Positions 1-8,002 are shown, counted from the stretch's first letter. The stretch: DNA of 47,320 bases from Bacteroidota bacterium (GCA_023458215.1 JAEXAJ010000199.1:1-47320), one strand, 5' to 3'. Notes: generated by a model not told the origin, from the sequence alone. Translations and numbers: made by a program.

Positions 1-719
1 TCATTGACCTCAACAAGACGGTTGCTAAAATTGACGAAGCTGCTGAAGCTTTGAAGCAAATCGCTAAATCAGGAAAGAAAGTCCTGTTTGTTGCTACTAA
101 AAAACAAGCTAAGCAGGTGGTTGCCGACAAGGCTGCATCTGTAAATATGCCTTATGTAATCGAGCGCTGGCCGGGTGGTATGTTAACCAATTTCCCGACA
201 ATCCGTAAGGCCGTTAAGAAGATGGCTACTATCGATAAATTGACTAACGATGGTACTTACTCTAACCTCTCTAAAAGAGAAATTCTGCAGATTTCTCGTC
301 AACGTGCAAAGTTGGACAAGACTTTGGGATCTATCGCTGACTTGACTCGTCTGCCCTCTGCATTGTTCGTTATCGACGTAATGAAAGAAAACATTGCAGT
401 TCGTGAAGCTAACCGTTTGGGTATTCCTGTATTTGGTATCGTTGATACTAACTCAGATCCTTCGGACATCGACTTCGTAATTCCGGCAAACGATGACGCT
501 ACTAAATCTGTAGAAGTTATCCTTGACGCTTGCTGCGCTGCTATGCAGGAAGGTTTGGAAGAACGTAAAGCTGAAAAAGTAGATATGGAAGCTGCCGGTG
601 AAGCTCCTGCTAACAAGGGTAAGAAAAAATCTGCTAAAGCAAGACTCGACAAGTCTGACGAGGAAGCAATCAACGCCGCTAAGGCTGCTGCTTTCATGAA
701 GGAAGACGAAGAAGCTTAA
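1..719 (+). CDS. rpsB: 30S ribosomal protein S2, 5'-truncated by the window edge
   Basis: This is ribosomal protein S2 of the small subunit, needed for translation initiation. The reading frame is open from base 3, with no stop before it, so the gene starts outside the window; 238 residues are visible and I estimate about 40 N-terminal residues are missing. Family features seen are the KKVLFVATKKQAK stretch, the ERWPGGMLTNF motif, and the LPSALFVIDVMKE and GIPVFGIVDTNSDP segments. The tail is long, lysine/alanine-rich and ends in acidic residues, as in other Bacteroidota S2 proteins. An in-frame TTG at 51 is an internal codon, not the start. The gene is followed by tsf 109 bases downstream, the usual bacterial pairing, with an octamer-repeat hairpin in between. 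Confidence 0.97.
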   Translation, partial: IDLNKTVAKIDEAAEALKQIAKSGKKVLFVATKKQAKQVVADKAASVNMPYVIERWPGGMLTNFPTIRKAVKKMATIDKLTNDGTYSNLSKREILQISRQRAKLDKTLGSIADLTRLPSALFVIDVMKENIAVREANRLGIPVFGIVDTNSDPSDIDFVIPANDDATKSVEVILDACCAAMQEGLEERKAEKVDMEAAGEAPANKGKKKSAKARLDKSDEEAINAAKAAAFMKEDEEA

Positions 720-725
720 TCATAA

Positions 726-796
726 AAAATGGTAAGATGGTACAATGATAAGATGATAATATCGTCTTACCATCTATCATCTTACCATTTTATCAT
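726..796. repeat. Octamer-repeat hairpin between rpsB and tsf
   Basis: The left arm is four consecutive 8-base units at 729-760 (ATGGTAAG, ATGGTACA, ATGATAAG, ATGATAAT). The right arm holds the complementary units CTTACCAT (766-773), CTATCAT, CTTACCAT (781-788) and TTTATCAT (789-796). The outer 14 bases, 726-739 and 778-791, are perfect inverted copies, and 749-757 pairs with 761-769 with one wobble. The structure is seen directly. Whether it attenuates, processes or stabilises the rpsB-tsf message is inference. It shares its 8-base layout with the element at 8278-8383. Confidence 0.85.
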
Positions 797-828
797 TTTG
801 AACATTAATCATTAAATAAAGAAATATT

Positions 829-1821
829 ATGGCTGTAAGTATGGCTGATATAACCAAGCTCCGCAAAATGACCGGTGCTGGTATGATGGATTGCAAGAAT
901 GCATTGAACGATGCTGAAGGCGATTTCGACAAGGCAATGGAAATTATCCGCAAGAAAGGACAAGCTGTTGCTGCTAAGCGTTCTGACCGTGAAGCTTCTG
1001 AAGGCTGCGTTTTGACTAAGACTACCGGTGACTTTGCCGTTATTCTTGCTTTGAAGTGTGAAACTGACTTCGTAGCTCAGAATGCCGACTTCGTGAAATT
1101 GACTCAAGATATTCTTGATCTTGCCGTAGCCAACAAGTGCAAGACTTTGGATGAAGTGAAAGCATTGCCGATGGGTAAGGGTACTGTAGCAGATGCAGTT
1201 GTTGATCGTAGCGGTATCACAGGTGAGAAGATGGAACTCGATGGTTACTGTACCGTAGAGGGTGCTACTACTGTTGTTTACAATCACATGAACAGAAACG
1301 GTCTTTGTACTATCGTAGCTTTCAACAAGTCGGTTGACGAGCAGATGGCTAAGCAAATAGCTATGCAGATTGCTGCCATGAACCCGATTGCAATTGACGA
1401 AGACGGCGTTTCTGAAGAAGTAAAACAGAAAGAAATCGAAGTTGCTATCGAGAAGACAAAAGCAGAACAAGTACAGAAGGCTGTTGAAGTAGCTTTGAAG
1501 AAGGCTGGTATCAATCCGGCTCATGTGGACAGCGAAGAACACATGGAAAGCAACATGGCTAAAGGCTGGATTACAGCTGAAGATGTAGCAAAGGCAAAAG
1601 AAATCATTGCTACTGTTTCTGCTGAGAAGGCTGACAATCTTCCTGAACAAATGATTCAGAACATTGCTAAAGGTCGTTTGGGCAAGTTCTTGAAAGAAGT
1701 TTGTTTGCTGAACCAAGAAGACATCATGGATGGCAAGAAGACTGTAAGAGAAGTGTTGAAAGAAACTGATCCTGAATTGAAGATCGTGGACTTCAAACGT
1801 TTCACTTTGCGCGCTGAATAA
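829..1821 (+). CDS. tsf: Translation elongation factor Ts
   Basis: EF-Ts is the cytoplasmic nucleotide-exchange factor that reloads EF-Tu with GTP. The 330-residue product starts MAVSMADITKLRKMTGAGMM. It carries the N-terminal UBA-like segment (about residues 1-55) with the hallmark LRKxTGAGMMDCKNAL, then the signature ALKCETDFVAQN contacting EF-Tu (about residues 73-84). The length, longer than the E. coli protein, is normal for Bacteroidota. The ATG at 829 fits the conserved N-terminus. It is probably co-transcribed with rpsB, and a strong intrinsic terminator follows at 1847-1883. A long minus-strand open frame over this gene is a codon-bias shadow. Confidence 0.98.
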   Translation: MAVSMADITKLRKMTGAGMMDCKNALNDAEGDFDKAMEIIRKKGQAVAAKRSDREASEGCVLTKTTGDFAVILALKCETDFVAQNADFVKLTQDILDLAVANKCKTLDEVKALPMGKGTVADAVVDRSGITGEKMELDGYCTVEGATTVVYNHMNRNGLCTIVAFNKSVDEQMAKQIAMQIAAMNPIAIDEDGVSEEVKQKEIEVAIEKTKAEQVQKAVEVALKKAGINPAHVDSEEHMESNMAKGWITAEDVAKAKEIIATVSAEKADNLPEQMIQNIAKGRLGKFLKEVCLLNQEDIMDGKKTVREVLKETDPELKIVDFKRFTLRAE

Positions 1822-1846
1822 TTCCTTCCTATAGGATATAATATAG

Positions 1847-1883
1847 AAACGGTCGCACAGATTATCTGTAGCGACCGTTTTTT
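1847..1883 (+). terminator. Rho-independent terminator after tsf
   Basis: The stem AAACGGTCGC (1847-1856) pairs perfectly with GCGACCGTTT (1871-1880), with a secondary ACAG/CTGT pairing in the loop and a T run at the 3' side. It lies 25 bases after the tsf stop, so it should end the rpsB-tsf message. Confidence 0.9.
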
Positions 1884-1903
1884 ATGCCTGTTCGATGGCA
1901 TCG

Positions 1904-1986
1904 AAACAGATGATGTGTTTGACCCGAACAGATGATGTGTTGAGGGCAAACAGATGATGTATTTACCCCAAACGCATCATGCGTTT
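1904..1986. repeat. Array of four palindromic units, 22-base period (array 1)
   Basis: Four units are centred at 1912, 1934, 1956 and 1978, exactly 22 bases apart. Units 1-3 are variants of AAACAGATGATGTGTTT. Unit 4 is the perfect palindrome AAACGCATCATGCGTTT (1970-1986). Spacers of about five bases (GACCC, GAGGG, ACCCC types) separate them. The array lies between the tsf terminator and the convergent SUI1 gene. It is not CRISPR: units are too short and spacers are not unique inserts. Its function is unknown. Confidence 0.85.
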
Positions 1987-1998
1987 CGACGAGGTGTA

Positions 1999-2346
1999 TC
2001 AGCCTACCGGTTTGGTTTGCGTATAACCTTCTTTTTTAAGTAATTCCAGTACCTTTTGTTTGAAATCACCTTGCACAATGATTTCACCGTCTTTGGCGCT
2101 ACCGCCTACACCGCATTTGCTTTTCAGCAATTTCCCCAACTCTTTCAGGTCGTTGTCAGAGCCTACAAAGCCGGTGATTAAAGTTACTACTTTACCACCA
2201 CGGTTTTTACGATCCAATTGTACGCGCAAATGCTGTTGTGAGGGTGGGAGAGTGGTTTGTTCTTCATCGTCATCCATCTCGTAGTTATAGTCCGGATTGG
2301 TAGAATAAACTACATTCAATCGTTCTTTCCAGTCATTATTCTTCAT
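1999..2346 (-). CDS. yciH: SUI1/YciH-family translation initiation factor
   Basis: This is a 115-residue bacterial homologue of eukaryotic eIF1/SUI1, thought to affect start-codon selection fidelity. The SUI1 fold is the C-terminal 70 residues or so: LDRKNRGGKVVTLITGF, then LKELGKLLKSKCGVGG, and the DGEIIVQGDFKQKVLELL segment, all typical of the family. The N-terminus is a short acidic, variable leader. I place the start at 2346 (MKNNDWKERL) instead of the in-frame ATG at 2370. A good -7 box (TACTTTTG on the minus strand, 2375-2368) overlaps that upstream codon, so the transcript should begin downstream of it. The gene is monocistronic and convergent with tsf. Confidence 0.93.
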   Translation of the reverse strand: MKNNDWKERLNVVYSTNPDYNYEMDDDEEQTTLPPSQQHLRVQLDRKNRGGKVVTLITGFVGSDNDLKELGKLLKSKCGVGGSAKDGEIIVQGDFKQKVLELLKKEGYTQTKPVG

Positions 2347-2367
2347 ATTCGTTCTTTTTAGAAAGAT

Positions 2368-2398
2368 CAAAAGTAATATTTTGTACGGAACTTTGCAA
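2368..2398 (-). promoter_or_regulatory. Bacteroides-type promoter for the SUI1/YciH gene
   Basis: Read on the minus strand there is TTG (2398-2396), a 20-base spacer and TACTTTTG (2375-2368), matching the TTTG / TAnnTTTG -33/-7 arrangement known for the primary sigma factor of Bacteroides. It decides the start codon of the gene downstream. Confidence 0.6.
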
Positions 2399-2457
2399 TC
2401 TTTTGAGACCTTTGTCGTCTAATAGAAAATGAAAGTTGCATTTTAATCACAAAAAAT

Positions 2458-4947
2458 ATGAATAGATTTATCTGGCTGCTCACATTAAACTTTATAGCGG
2501 TTCTATGTTTTGCCCAATCTTTCAAAGGTTCTGTTGTAGATGATACCGGTAATCCGGTTCCTTATGCAGCTATTTACCTGAAAGAAACAAAATCAGGCTT
2601 TACTACTGATGAACACGGACGATTTCAAAGCCAATTGCCTTCCGGACAATATACTTGTGAGGTTTCTTCATTAGGATTTGTAACTCAGAGTTTCTCTTTC
2701 AGGATGCCCGGACACGATTATGAGAAAAAGGTTGTTCTTGCTGAACGTGTTTACTCCCTGCCCGAAGTCAGTGTGGTGAAGGGAAAAGAAGACCCCGCCT
2801 ATGCCGTGATGCGTAACGCCATAGCACGGGCTCCTTTTTATCGTACCCAGATTAAAGGATTCACAGCAGGCACTTATCTGAAAGGCACAGGAAAAGGAAC
2901 CGCTATACCTGCTGTACTGAAACTCTCTAAAGAGATTCGTAAAGATGCCAAAGAACTGCTTGGAAAACTATTCCTGATGGAGGAACAGCAAATTGTAACC
3001 TTTACCGCTCCTAATGTTTGGAGCAAACGAGTGCTTGCGTATAAGAATTCTTTTCCTGAGCAGATACAAGTCGATATGGGGTTGACTACAGTTAATCTTT
3101 ATGCGCCGGAACTGTTTGGCAAAGTTTCTCCATTGAATCCGCGGGCATTCTCGTTCTATCGTTTCAGGCTCGATGGATACTTTATGGAAAACGGACAGAT
3201 GATTAACAAGATACATGTTACTCCCAAACGGGAAGATTCCCGCCTGTTGGAAGGCGACTTGTTTATTGTCGAAAACTTGTGGTGTGTCTCTGCTGCCGAT
3301 GTCGTTTATAAGGGTAGCGGAATAAAAGCGAAGATCAAAGTTATCTGCAAAGAAGTGCAACCTGCTGTTTTTCTTCCTGTTTCAACCACTTCATCGGTTT
3401 CTATTGATATGCTGGGCTTTAAGGCGGAAGCATCTTATCTGGCGGCTGTTCATTATACAGATGTAAAAACCGATATGGAATTGAAAAAAGAAGTAGCGGT
3501 TAAAGTGCAGACCGACAATGTGGTAAAGACCCCCAAAAAGCATAAGTTCGAGCGTCCGGTAGGAATAGTCCGTGAGAATACAAAGATCGATACTTTGGCT
3601 GATGCGAAAGACTCACTTTATTGGGCGACAGTACGCAGTGTGCCCTTGCGTCAGGAGGAATTCCAAAGCTACCAGTATAAAGAAGGAAAGATTCTGCGGA
3701 ATGACTCTTTAAGTAAGAATAATCCCCGTAAACCATCGGCAGGGGGCAATTTGCTGAAGGACTTTGTATTTGGAAAGACATTCACGAGTGCTGATAAGAA
3801 AGCATGGTTGACGCTATCCGATCTTTCTTCCTACGTTCCCGAATATAACTTTGTCGATGGCTTTTGGCTGGGTGCTAAGTTGAAGATGGGGATCAATTTG
3901 TCTTCCTCTTCCTCTCTTCGTTTTACTCCGCTATTTTATTATACTACAGCCCGTAAAGACTGGTTAGGGCAAGGAGAGTTAACATTGGACTATGCTCCTC
4001 GTAACCGTGGGCGTTTATCGCTTTCGGGAGGTGTCATGTCTGTAGATTATAATGGCGAGAGTGGAGAATACCGGTTGATAAATGCTTTATCCAGTTCGTT
4101 ATTCGGGCATAATCATATAAAGTTCTATGAAAATACCTTCTTTACGGTAGACCATGCCATAGAACCCTTCAACGGATTGCTCCTTTCGGCTTCTCTTTCC
4201 TGGCAGCGCAGGCGAATGCTGGATAATAACATTCATCAAAGTTGGTTCAAAAGAAAAGCCGAACCGAATATACCGGATAACATTCTTTTCCGTCCGATGC
4301 CCGATAATGATTTGCTGAAAGCTTCTTTCGACCTGGAATATACCCCGGAACATTATTATCATATGTCTCGAGGAAAGAAAGTATATGAAGATTCCCGCTT
4401 CCCTACCTTCGGCTTAAAATACGACCGGGCCTTCCCTATGAACGACAGTCGCTATCTTACTTCTTATCATCTGATGCAATTTTCGGCCAGGCAGAAGATC
4501 GAATTCGGTATGTTCAATCGTCTTCATTGGTCGGTCAATGCGGGTACATTCTGGAATGCGAAGAACCTTCAATTTCCCGATTTCAAGCACTTTGCATCTA
4601 CCGATATTTGGGTGACAAGCCGTTCGTTCGACTCGGGATTCAGCCTGCTCGACAATTATGTGTTGGCAACCAATACCCGTTGGGTGCAGGCAAATCTATC
4701 ATGGTACACTCCCCGTTTGCTTTTAAAACGTCTTCCTTTCCTGGCTGACAAGCCTTTTGACGAGGCTCTGCATCTCCGTTCTGTGGTCGTATATAAACAG
4801 CAACCTTATACAGAGCTAGGTTATTCGGTTGGGGTTGGCAGTATGGCGCGTATTGGTGTCTTTGTGGGCTTTGAGCGGTTGAAGTACCATTCTGCCGGAA
4901 TATCTTTCAGCTTGCCTTTGCTGCTCTTTGATGACAATCGGCGTTAA
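2458..4947 (+). CDS. DUF5686-type outer-membrane protein with CarboxypepD_reg-like domain
   Basis: The 829-residue product begins with a signal peptide (MNRFIWLLTLNFIAVLCFAQ). A carboxypeptidase-regulatory-like beta-sandwich follows (about residues 22-100: FKGSVVDDTGNPVPYAAIYL, then TDEHGRF), the module that also precedes SusC plugs. The rest matches the DUF5686 family: a conserved central part (VMRNAIARAPFYRTQIKGF onward), then a long stretch of alternating amphipathic strands, such as LRFTPLFYYTTARKDW and GLLLSASLSWQRRR, that looks like a beta-barrel. Localisation in the outer membrane is inferred from this. No TonB plug is seen, so it is not a SusC-type importer. Substrate and role are unknown. 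It is divergent from the SUI1 gene and probably monocistronic. Confidence 0.82.
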   Translation: MNRFIWLLTLNFIAVLCFAQSFKGSVVDDTGNPVPYAAIYLKETKSGFTTDEHGRFQSQLPSGQYTCEVSSLGFVTQSFSFRMPGHDYEKKVVLAERVYSLPEVSVVKGKEDPAYAVMRNAIARAPFYRTQIKGFTAGTYLKGTGKGTAIPAVLKLSKEIRKDAKELLGKLFLMEEQQIVTFTAPNVWSKRVLAYKNSFPEQIQVDMGLTTVNLYAPELFGKVSPLNPRAFSFYRFRLDGYFMENGQMINKIHVTPKREDSRLLEGDLFIVENLWCVSAADVVYKGSGIKAKIKVICKEVQPAVFLPVSTTSSVSIDMLGFKAEASYLAAVHYTDVKTDMELKKEVAVKVQTDNVVKTPKKHKFERPVGIVRENTKIDTLADAKDSLYWATVRSVPLRQEEFQSYQYKEGKILRNDSLSKNNPRKPSAGGNLLKDFVFGKTFTSADKKAWLTLSDLSSYVPEYNFVDGFWLGAKLKMGINLSSSSSLRFTPLFYYTTARKDWLGQGELTLDYAPRNRGRLSLSGGVMSVDYNGESGEYRLINALSSSLFGHNHIKFYENTFFTVDHAIEPFNGLLLSASLSWQRRRMLDNNIHQSWFKRKAEPNIPDNILFRPMPDNDLLKASFDLEYTPEHYYHMSRGKKVYEDSRFPTFGLKYDRAFPMNDSRYLTSYHLMQFSARQKIEFGMFNRLHWSVNAGTFWNAKNLQFPDFKHFASTDIWVTSRSFDSGFSLLDNYVLATNTRWVQANLSWYTPRLLLKRLPFLADKPFDEALHLRSVVVYKQQPYTELGYSVGVGSMARIGVFVGFERLKYHSAGISFSLPLLLFDDNRR

Positions 4948-5005
4948 TGTAGAAAATAATGTTAACCTTTTATTCTATCCATATAACAGATTAGAAAAAA
5001 AGCAC

Positions 5006-5013
5006 TACTTTTG
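5006..5013 (+). promoter_or_regulatory. -7 box upstream of rex
   Basis: TACTTTTG matches the Bacteroides -7 consensus TAnnTTTG exactly and lies 35 bases before the rex start codon. I see no convincing -33 TTTG at the expected spacing. Confidence 0.5.
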
Positions 5014-5047
5014 TCAATCGCAATATTGAGAACTTAAATAGAAAACT

Positions 5048-5704
5048 ATGAGTAGTACGTTACAATATAAAGAAACCATGAAGGTGCCGGAGCCTACCTT
5101 GCGCCGCCTCCCGTGGTACCTTTCTAATGTAAAGTTGCTGAAAAAAAAGGGTGAACGTTTCGTCTCCTCCACTCAAATATCCAAAGAAATCAATATTGAT
5201 GCTTCTCAAATAGCAAAAGATCTATCGTATGTCAATATCTCAGGACGTACGCGGGTGGGTTATGAAGTAGATACTTTGATTGCCGTACTGGAGGATTTTC
5301 TAGGATTTACCAATATACATAAAGCTTTTCTTTTTGGCGTCGGAAGCTTAGGAGGCGCTTTGCTGCGTGACTCCGGTTTGGCACATTTCGGCTTGGAGAT
5401 CGTTGCGGCCTTCGATGTTAACCCTGCATTGGTGGGTAAGACATTGAACGGTATTCCCATTTACCACTCCAATGACTTCGAACAAAAGATGAAAGAGTAC
5501 GATGTCAATATCGGTGTATTGACCGTGCCTATTGAGATAGCGCAACGGATTACGGACACCATGATAGCAGGCGGTATTAAAGCGGTGTGGAACTTTACTC
5601 CGTTCCGTATTCGTGTGCCCGAAGATATTGTGGTGCAAAATACTTCTCTTTATGCCCATCTGGCAGTGATGTTTAATCGGTTGAACTTTAACGAAACTGA
5701 GTAA
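5048..5704 (+). CDS. rex: Redox-sensing transcriptional repressor Rex
   Basis: Rex is a cytoplasmic dimeric repressor that senses the NADH/NAD+ ratio and controls fermentative and respiratory genes. The 218-residue product has the N-terminal winged-helix domain (about residues 15-85: PEPTLRRLPWYL, then VSSTQISKEINIDASQIAKDLSYV). A Rossmann NAD(H)-binding domain follows, with the GVGSLGGALL glycine-rich loop (about residues 96-105) and the conserved GIKAVWNFTPFRIRVPEDIVVQNTS-type C-terminal region. Length is normal for the family. The start at 5048 gives a short extra leader; the Met at 5078 is an alternative. The stop codon overlaps the start of the next gene as TAATG, implying translational coupling. 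Confidence 0.97.
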   Translation: MSSTLQYKETMKVPEPTLRRLPWYLSNVKLLKKKGERFVSSTQISKEINIDASQIAKDLSYVNISGRTRVGYEVDTLIAVLEDFLGFTNIHKAFLFGVGSLGGALLRDSGLAHFGLEIVAAFDVNPALVGKTLNGIPIYHSNDFEQKMKEYDVNIGVLTVPIEIAQRITDTMIAGGIKAVWNFTPFRIRVPEDIVVQNTSLYAHLAVMFNRLNFNETE

Positions 5705-6321
5705 TGAAGATATTAGCAGTAGGAATGAACTATGCCCGGCATAATGATGAAATGGGGCATACACAAGTAAATAAAGAACCGGTAATCTTCCTGAAACCTG
5801 ATTCGGCTATCCTGCGAGATGGCAAGCCTTTCTTCATCCCCGACTTTTCGAACGAGGTACATTATGAAACAGAAGTCGTGGTGCGCATTTGCCGGTTGGG
5901 AAAGAACATCGCTCCCCGTTTTGCACACCGCTATTATGATGCGGTAACGGTAGGGATTGACTTTACTGCACGTGATCTGCAACGTAAGTTTCGTGAAGCG
6001 GGTAATCCGTGGGAACTTTGCAAAGGATTCGATAATTCGGCAGCCATCGGTACATTTATTCCTTTGGAGCAGGCAGGTGGTGATGTGCAGAATCTCGATT
6101 TCCGCCTTACGATTGACGATAAGGAAGTACAACGTGGCAATACCTCGAATATGCTGTTCAAAGTAGACGATATTATTGCCTATATCAGCCGCTTCATGAC
6201 GTTGAAGATTGGTGATCTGCTGTTTACAGGCACTCCTGCCGGTGTAGGCCCTGTCAGCATAGGGCAACATTTGCAAGGATATCTTGGTGAAGAAAAACTA
6301 CTCGACTTTCATATCCGTTAG
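5704..6321 (+). CDS. Fumarylacetoacetate hydrolase (FAH) family protein
   Basis: This is a 205-residue member of the FAH fold, which covers acylpyruvate hydrolases, oxaloacetate decarboxylases and oxaloacetate keto-enol isomerases. Visible family features are the metal ligands in HYETEVVVRI (E-x-E) and VGIDFTARDLQ (Asp), the KGFDNSAAIGTFIP segment, and the terminal LLFTGTPAGVGPV active-site loop. It is shorter than long FAH proteins but normal for the YcgM/FAHD1-like group. Its ATG overlaps the rex stop by one base, so it is probably translated with rex. A role in trimming reactive central-metabolism keto acids is plausible; the exact substrate cannot be read from sequence. Confidence 0.92.
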   Translation: MKILAVGMNYARHNDEMGHTQVNKEPVIFLKPDSAILRDGKPFFIPDFSNEVHYETEVVVRICRLGKNIAPRFAHRYYDAVTVGIDFTARDLQRKFREAGNPWELCKGFDNSAAIGTFIPLEQAGGDVQNLDFRLTIDDKEVQRGNTSNMLFKVDDIIAYISRFMTLKIGDLLFTGTPAGVGPVSIGQHLQGYLGEEKLLDFHIR

Positions 6322-6343
6322 ACATCTTCTATTTGCTTTTTCC

Positions 6344-6373
6344 TTGTTGCCTCGTTTTTTTTCTGTACTTTCG
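6344..6373 (+). promoter_or_regulatory. Promoter for ispF
   Basis: TTG (6344-6346), a 19-base spacer and TACTTTCG (6366-6373) match the Bacteroides -33/-7 pattern with one mismatch in the -7 box. It lies 31 bases before the ispF start. Confidence 0.55.
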
Positions 6374-6404
6374 TGCTGTTATACTATAAAACAGGAACAA
6401 AGAT

Positions 6405-6893
6405 ATGAAAATACGTGTAGGCTTCGGCTTTGATGTCCATCAACTGGTGGAAGGCCGCGAACTTTGGTTGGGGGGTATTCGTCTGGAACATGAGAAGGGA
6501 CTGTTAGGGCATTCGGATGCGGATGTACTGATCCATGCTCTTTGTGATGCACTGCTCGGTGCTGCTAACATGCGTGACATCGGGTATCACTTTCCCGATA
6601 CGGCAGGCGAGTTCAAAAATATAGACAGCAAGATTCTGTTGAAAAGAACAGTTGAAATCATTGCCACCAAAGGCTATGCTATTGGGAATATTGATGCTAC
6701 CATTTGTGCCGAACGTCCTAAACTGAAGACACGTATCCCCGAAATGCAACAAACCTTGGCTGCAATAATGGGAATAGACGTAGATGATGTTTCCATTAAA
6801 GCCACCACTACCGAAAAACTGGGTTTTACAGGAAGAGAAGAAGGTATCTCGGCGTATGCTACCGTGTTGATAACAAACCCCTCGTTCCCCTAA
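6405..6893 (+). CDS. ispF: 2-C-methyl-D-erythritol 2,4-cyclodiphosphate synthase
   Basis: IspF catalyses the fifth step of the MEP isoprenoid pathway, cyclising CDP-methylerythritol 2-phosphate to MEcPP with release of CMP. The 162-residue protein has the zinc ligands Asp10 and His12 (GFGFDVHQL) and His44, the LLGHSDADVLIHALCDALLGA signature around residues 33-53, and the C-terminal SIKATTTEKLGFTGREEGISAYA motif. Length is normal. The last codons (NPSFP, stop) are encoded by the left arm of a GC-rich inverted repeat, so the C-terminal tail has been replaced or extended by that repeat. The catalytic core is intact. Confidence 0.97.
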   Translation: MKIRVGFGFDVHQLVEGRELWLGGIRLEHEKGLLGHSDADVLIHALCDALLGAANMRDIGYHFPDTAGEFKNIDSKILLKRTVEIIATKGYAIGNIDATICAERPKLKTRIPEMQQTLAAIMGIDVDDVSIKATTTEKLGFTGREEGISAYATVLITNPSFP

Positions 6894-6970
6894 AGGGGAG
6901 GGAGAATACTCCATTTAACATACATGAAAAGTAAAACTATTCTCCTCCCCCTTTAGGGGGACGGGGGGTA
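6876..6970. repeat. GC-rich inverted repeat with CCCCTAAAGGGG cores, overlapping the ispF end
   Basis: The arms 6876-6907 and 6939-6970 (32 bases each) are imperfect inverted copies, about 27 of 32 positions pairing, around a 31-base loop. Each arm contains its own C-rich/TTTA/G-rich palindrome. The left arm supplies the ispF stop codon. The element separates ispF from the metallophosphoesterase gene and could act as a bidirectional terminator, but no T run follows it. It looks like a dispersed REP-like element. Confidence 0.85.
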
Positions 6971-6985
6971 CCAAATTATATTAAT

Positions 6986-8002
6986 ATGAAAAAATACTCT
7001 TTAATCCTTTGCTTGAGCATACTATCTGTTATATTCTGCCAAGCACAAGTTTCTCCTTTGAAGTTTAACAAGAACGGAGAGTTTAAAATCGTCCAGTTCA
7101 CGGATGTACATTTCCAGTTTCATAACCCTGCCTCGGCTGTAGCACTGAAACGTATCAACGAAGTGCTTGATGCCGAACGTCCCGACTTGGTCGTCTTCAC
7201 GGGCGATGTAGTTTATGCAGCGCCTGCCGATACAGCTATGCGCGCAGTATTGTCTTGCGTTTCTTCGCGTAAAATTCCTTTTGTAGTTACCTTTGGCAAC
7301 CATGACAACGAGCAGGGAAAATCCCGTGCCGAATTATACGACATTATCCGCACCATGCCTTTCAATATCCAGCCGGATCGGGGTAACGTTGAATCTCCCG
7401 ACTATATCCTTCCGCTGAAATCTTCCGATGGGAAGAAAGACGCAGCTTTGCTTTACTGCCTTGACTCGCATTCCTACTCCAAACTGCCCGATGTGAAAGG
7501 ATATGACTGGCTTACTTTCGACCAAATAAATTGGTATCGCCAACAAAGTGCCGCTTATACAGCGAAGAATGCGGGACAACCCTTGCCTGCACTGGCATTC
7601 TTCCATATCCCCCTGCCCGAATACAACGAAGCCGCTTCGGATGAAAACGCCATTATGATAGGTACCCGCATGGAAAAGGCATGTGCACCTGTACTGAATA
7701 CCGGTATGTTTGCTGCCATGAAGGAAGCTGGTGACGTAATGGGTACTTTTGTTGGACACGACCATGATAATGATTACGCCGTGATGTGGCGCGGTATTCT
7801 TTTAGCTTACGGTCGCTTTACCGGAGGCAATACCGAGTACAACCACTTGTCAAACGGTGCACGCGTAATCCTTATGAAGGAAGGTGCTCGTACTTTCTCT
7901 ACTTGGATTCATCTGAAAGGTGGTGAGATAATAGACAAGACTGTATATCCCGAAAGTTTCGTGAAAGATGATTGGCGCAAACGCCCGTTGGTAACAGAAT
8001 AA
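6986..8002 (+). CDS. Secreted calcineurin-like metallophosphoesterase
   Basis: The 338-residue product has a signal peptide (MKKYSLILCLSILSVIFCQAQ) and a purple-acid-phosphatase-like metallophosphoesterase fold. Dimetal-centre motifs are all present: Asp40-x-His42 (FTDVHF), Gly73-Asp74 (FTGDV), Asn105-His106-Asp107 (GNHD), and a late GHDHDND motif near residue 255. It is predicted to hydrolyse phosphomonoesters or diesters in the periplasm or on the surface; substrate unknown. It begins 15 bases after the GC-rich inverted repeat behind ispF, and I see no clear promoter of its own. It is followed by 467 bases without a gene. Confidence 0.92.
   Translation: MKKYSLILCLSILSVIFCQAQVSPLKFNKNGEFKIVQFTDVHFQFHNPASAVALKRINEVLDAERPDLVVFTGDVVYAAPADTAMRAVLSCVSSRKIPFVVTFGNHDNEQGKSRAELYDIIRTMPFNIQPDRGNVESPDYILPLKSSDGKKDAALLYCLDSHSYSKLPDVKGYDWLTFDQINWYRQQSAAYTAKNAGQPLPALAFFHIPLPEYNEAASDENAIMIGTRMEKACAPVLNTGMFAAMKEAGDVMGTFVGHDHDNDYAVMWRGILLAYGRFTGGNTEYNHLSNGARVILMKEGARTFSTWIHLKGGEIIDKTVYPESFVKDDWRKRPLVTE

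Noticed and set aside
805..1716. 303-codon minus-strand open frame over tsf
   Set aside because: Fully antisense to a certain gene, no family resemblance, amino-acid content typical of a codon-bias shadow.
1904..1986. Possible CRISPR array
   Set aside because: Repeats are 17 bases, spacers about 5 bases and similar to each other, only four units, no cas genes.
2407..2414. GACCTTTG as a -7 box for the DUF5686 gene
   Set aside because: First base mismatches TAnnTTTG and the nearest TTG is 23 bases away; too weak to call.
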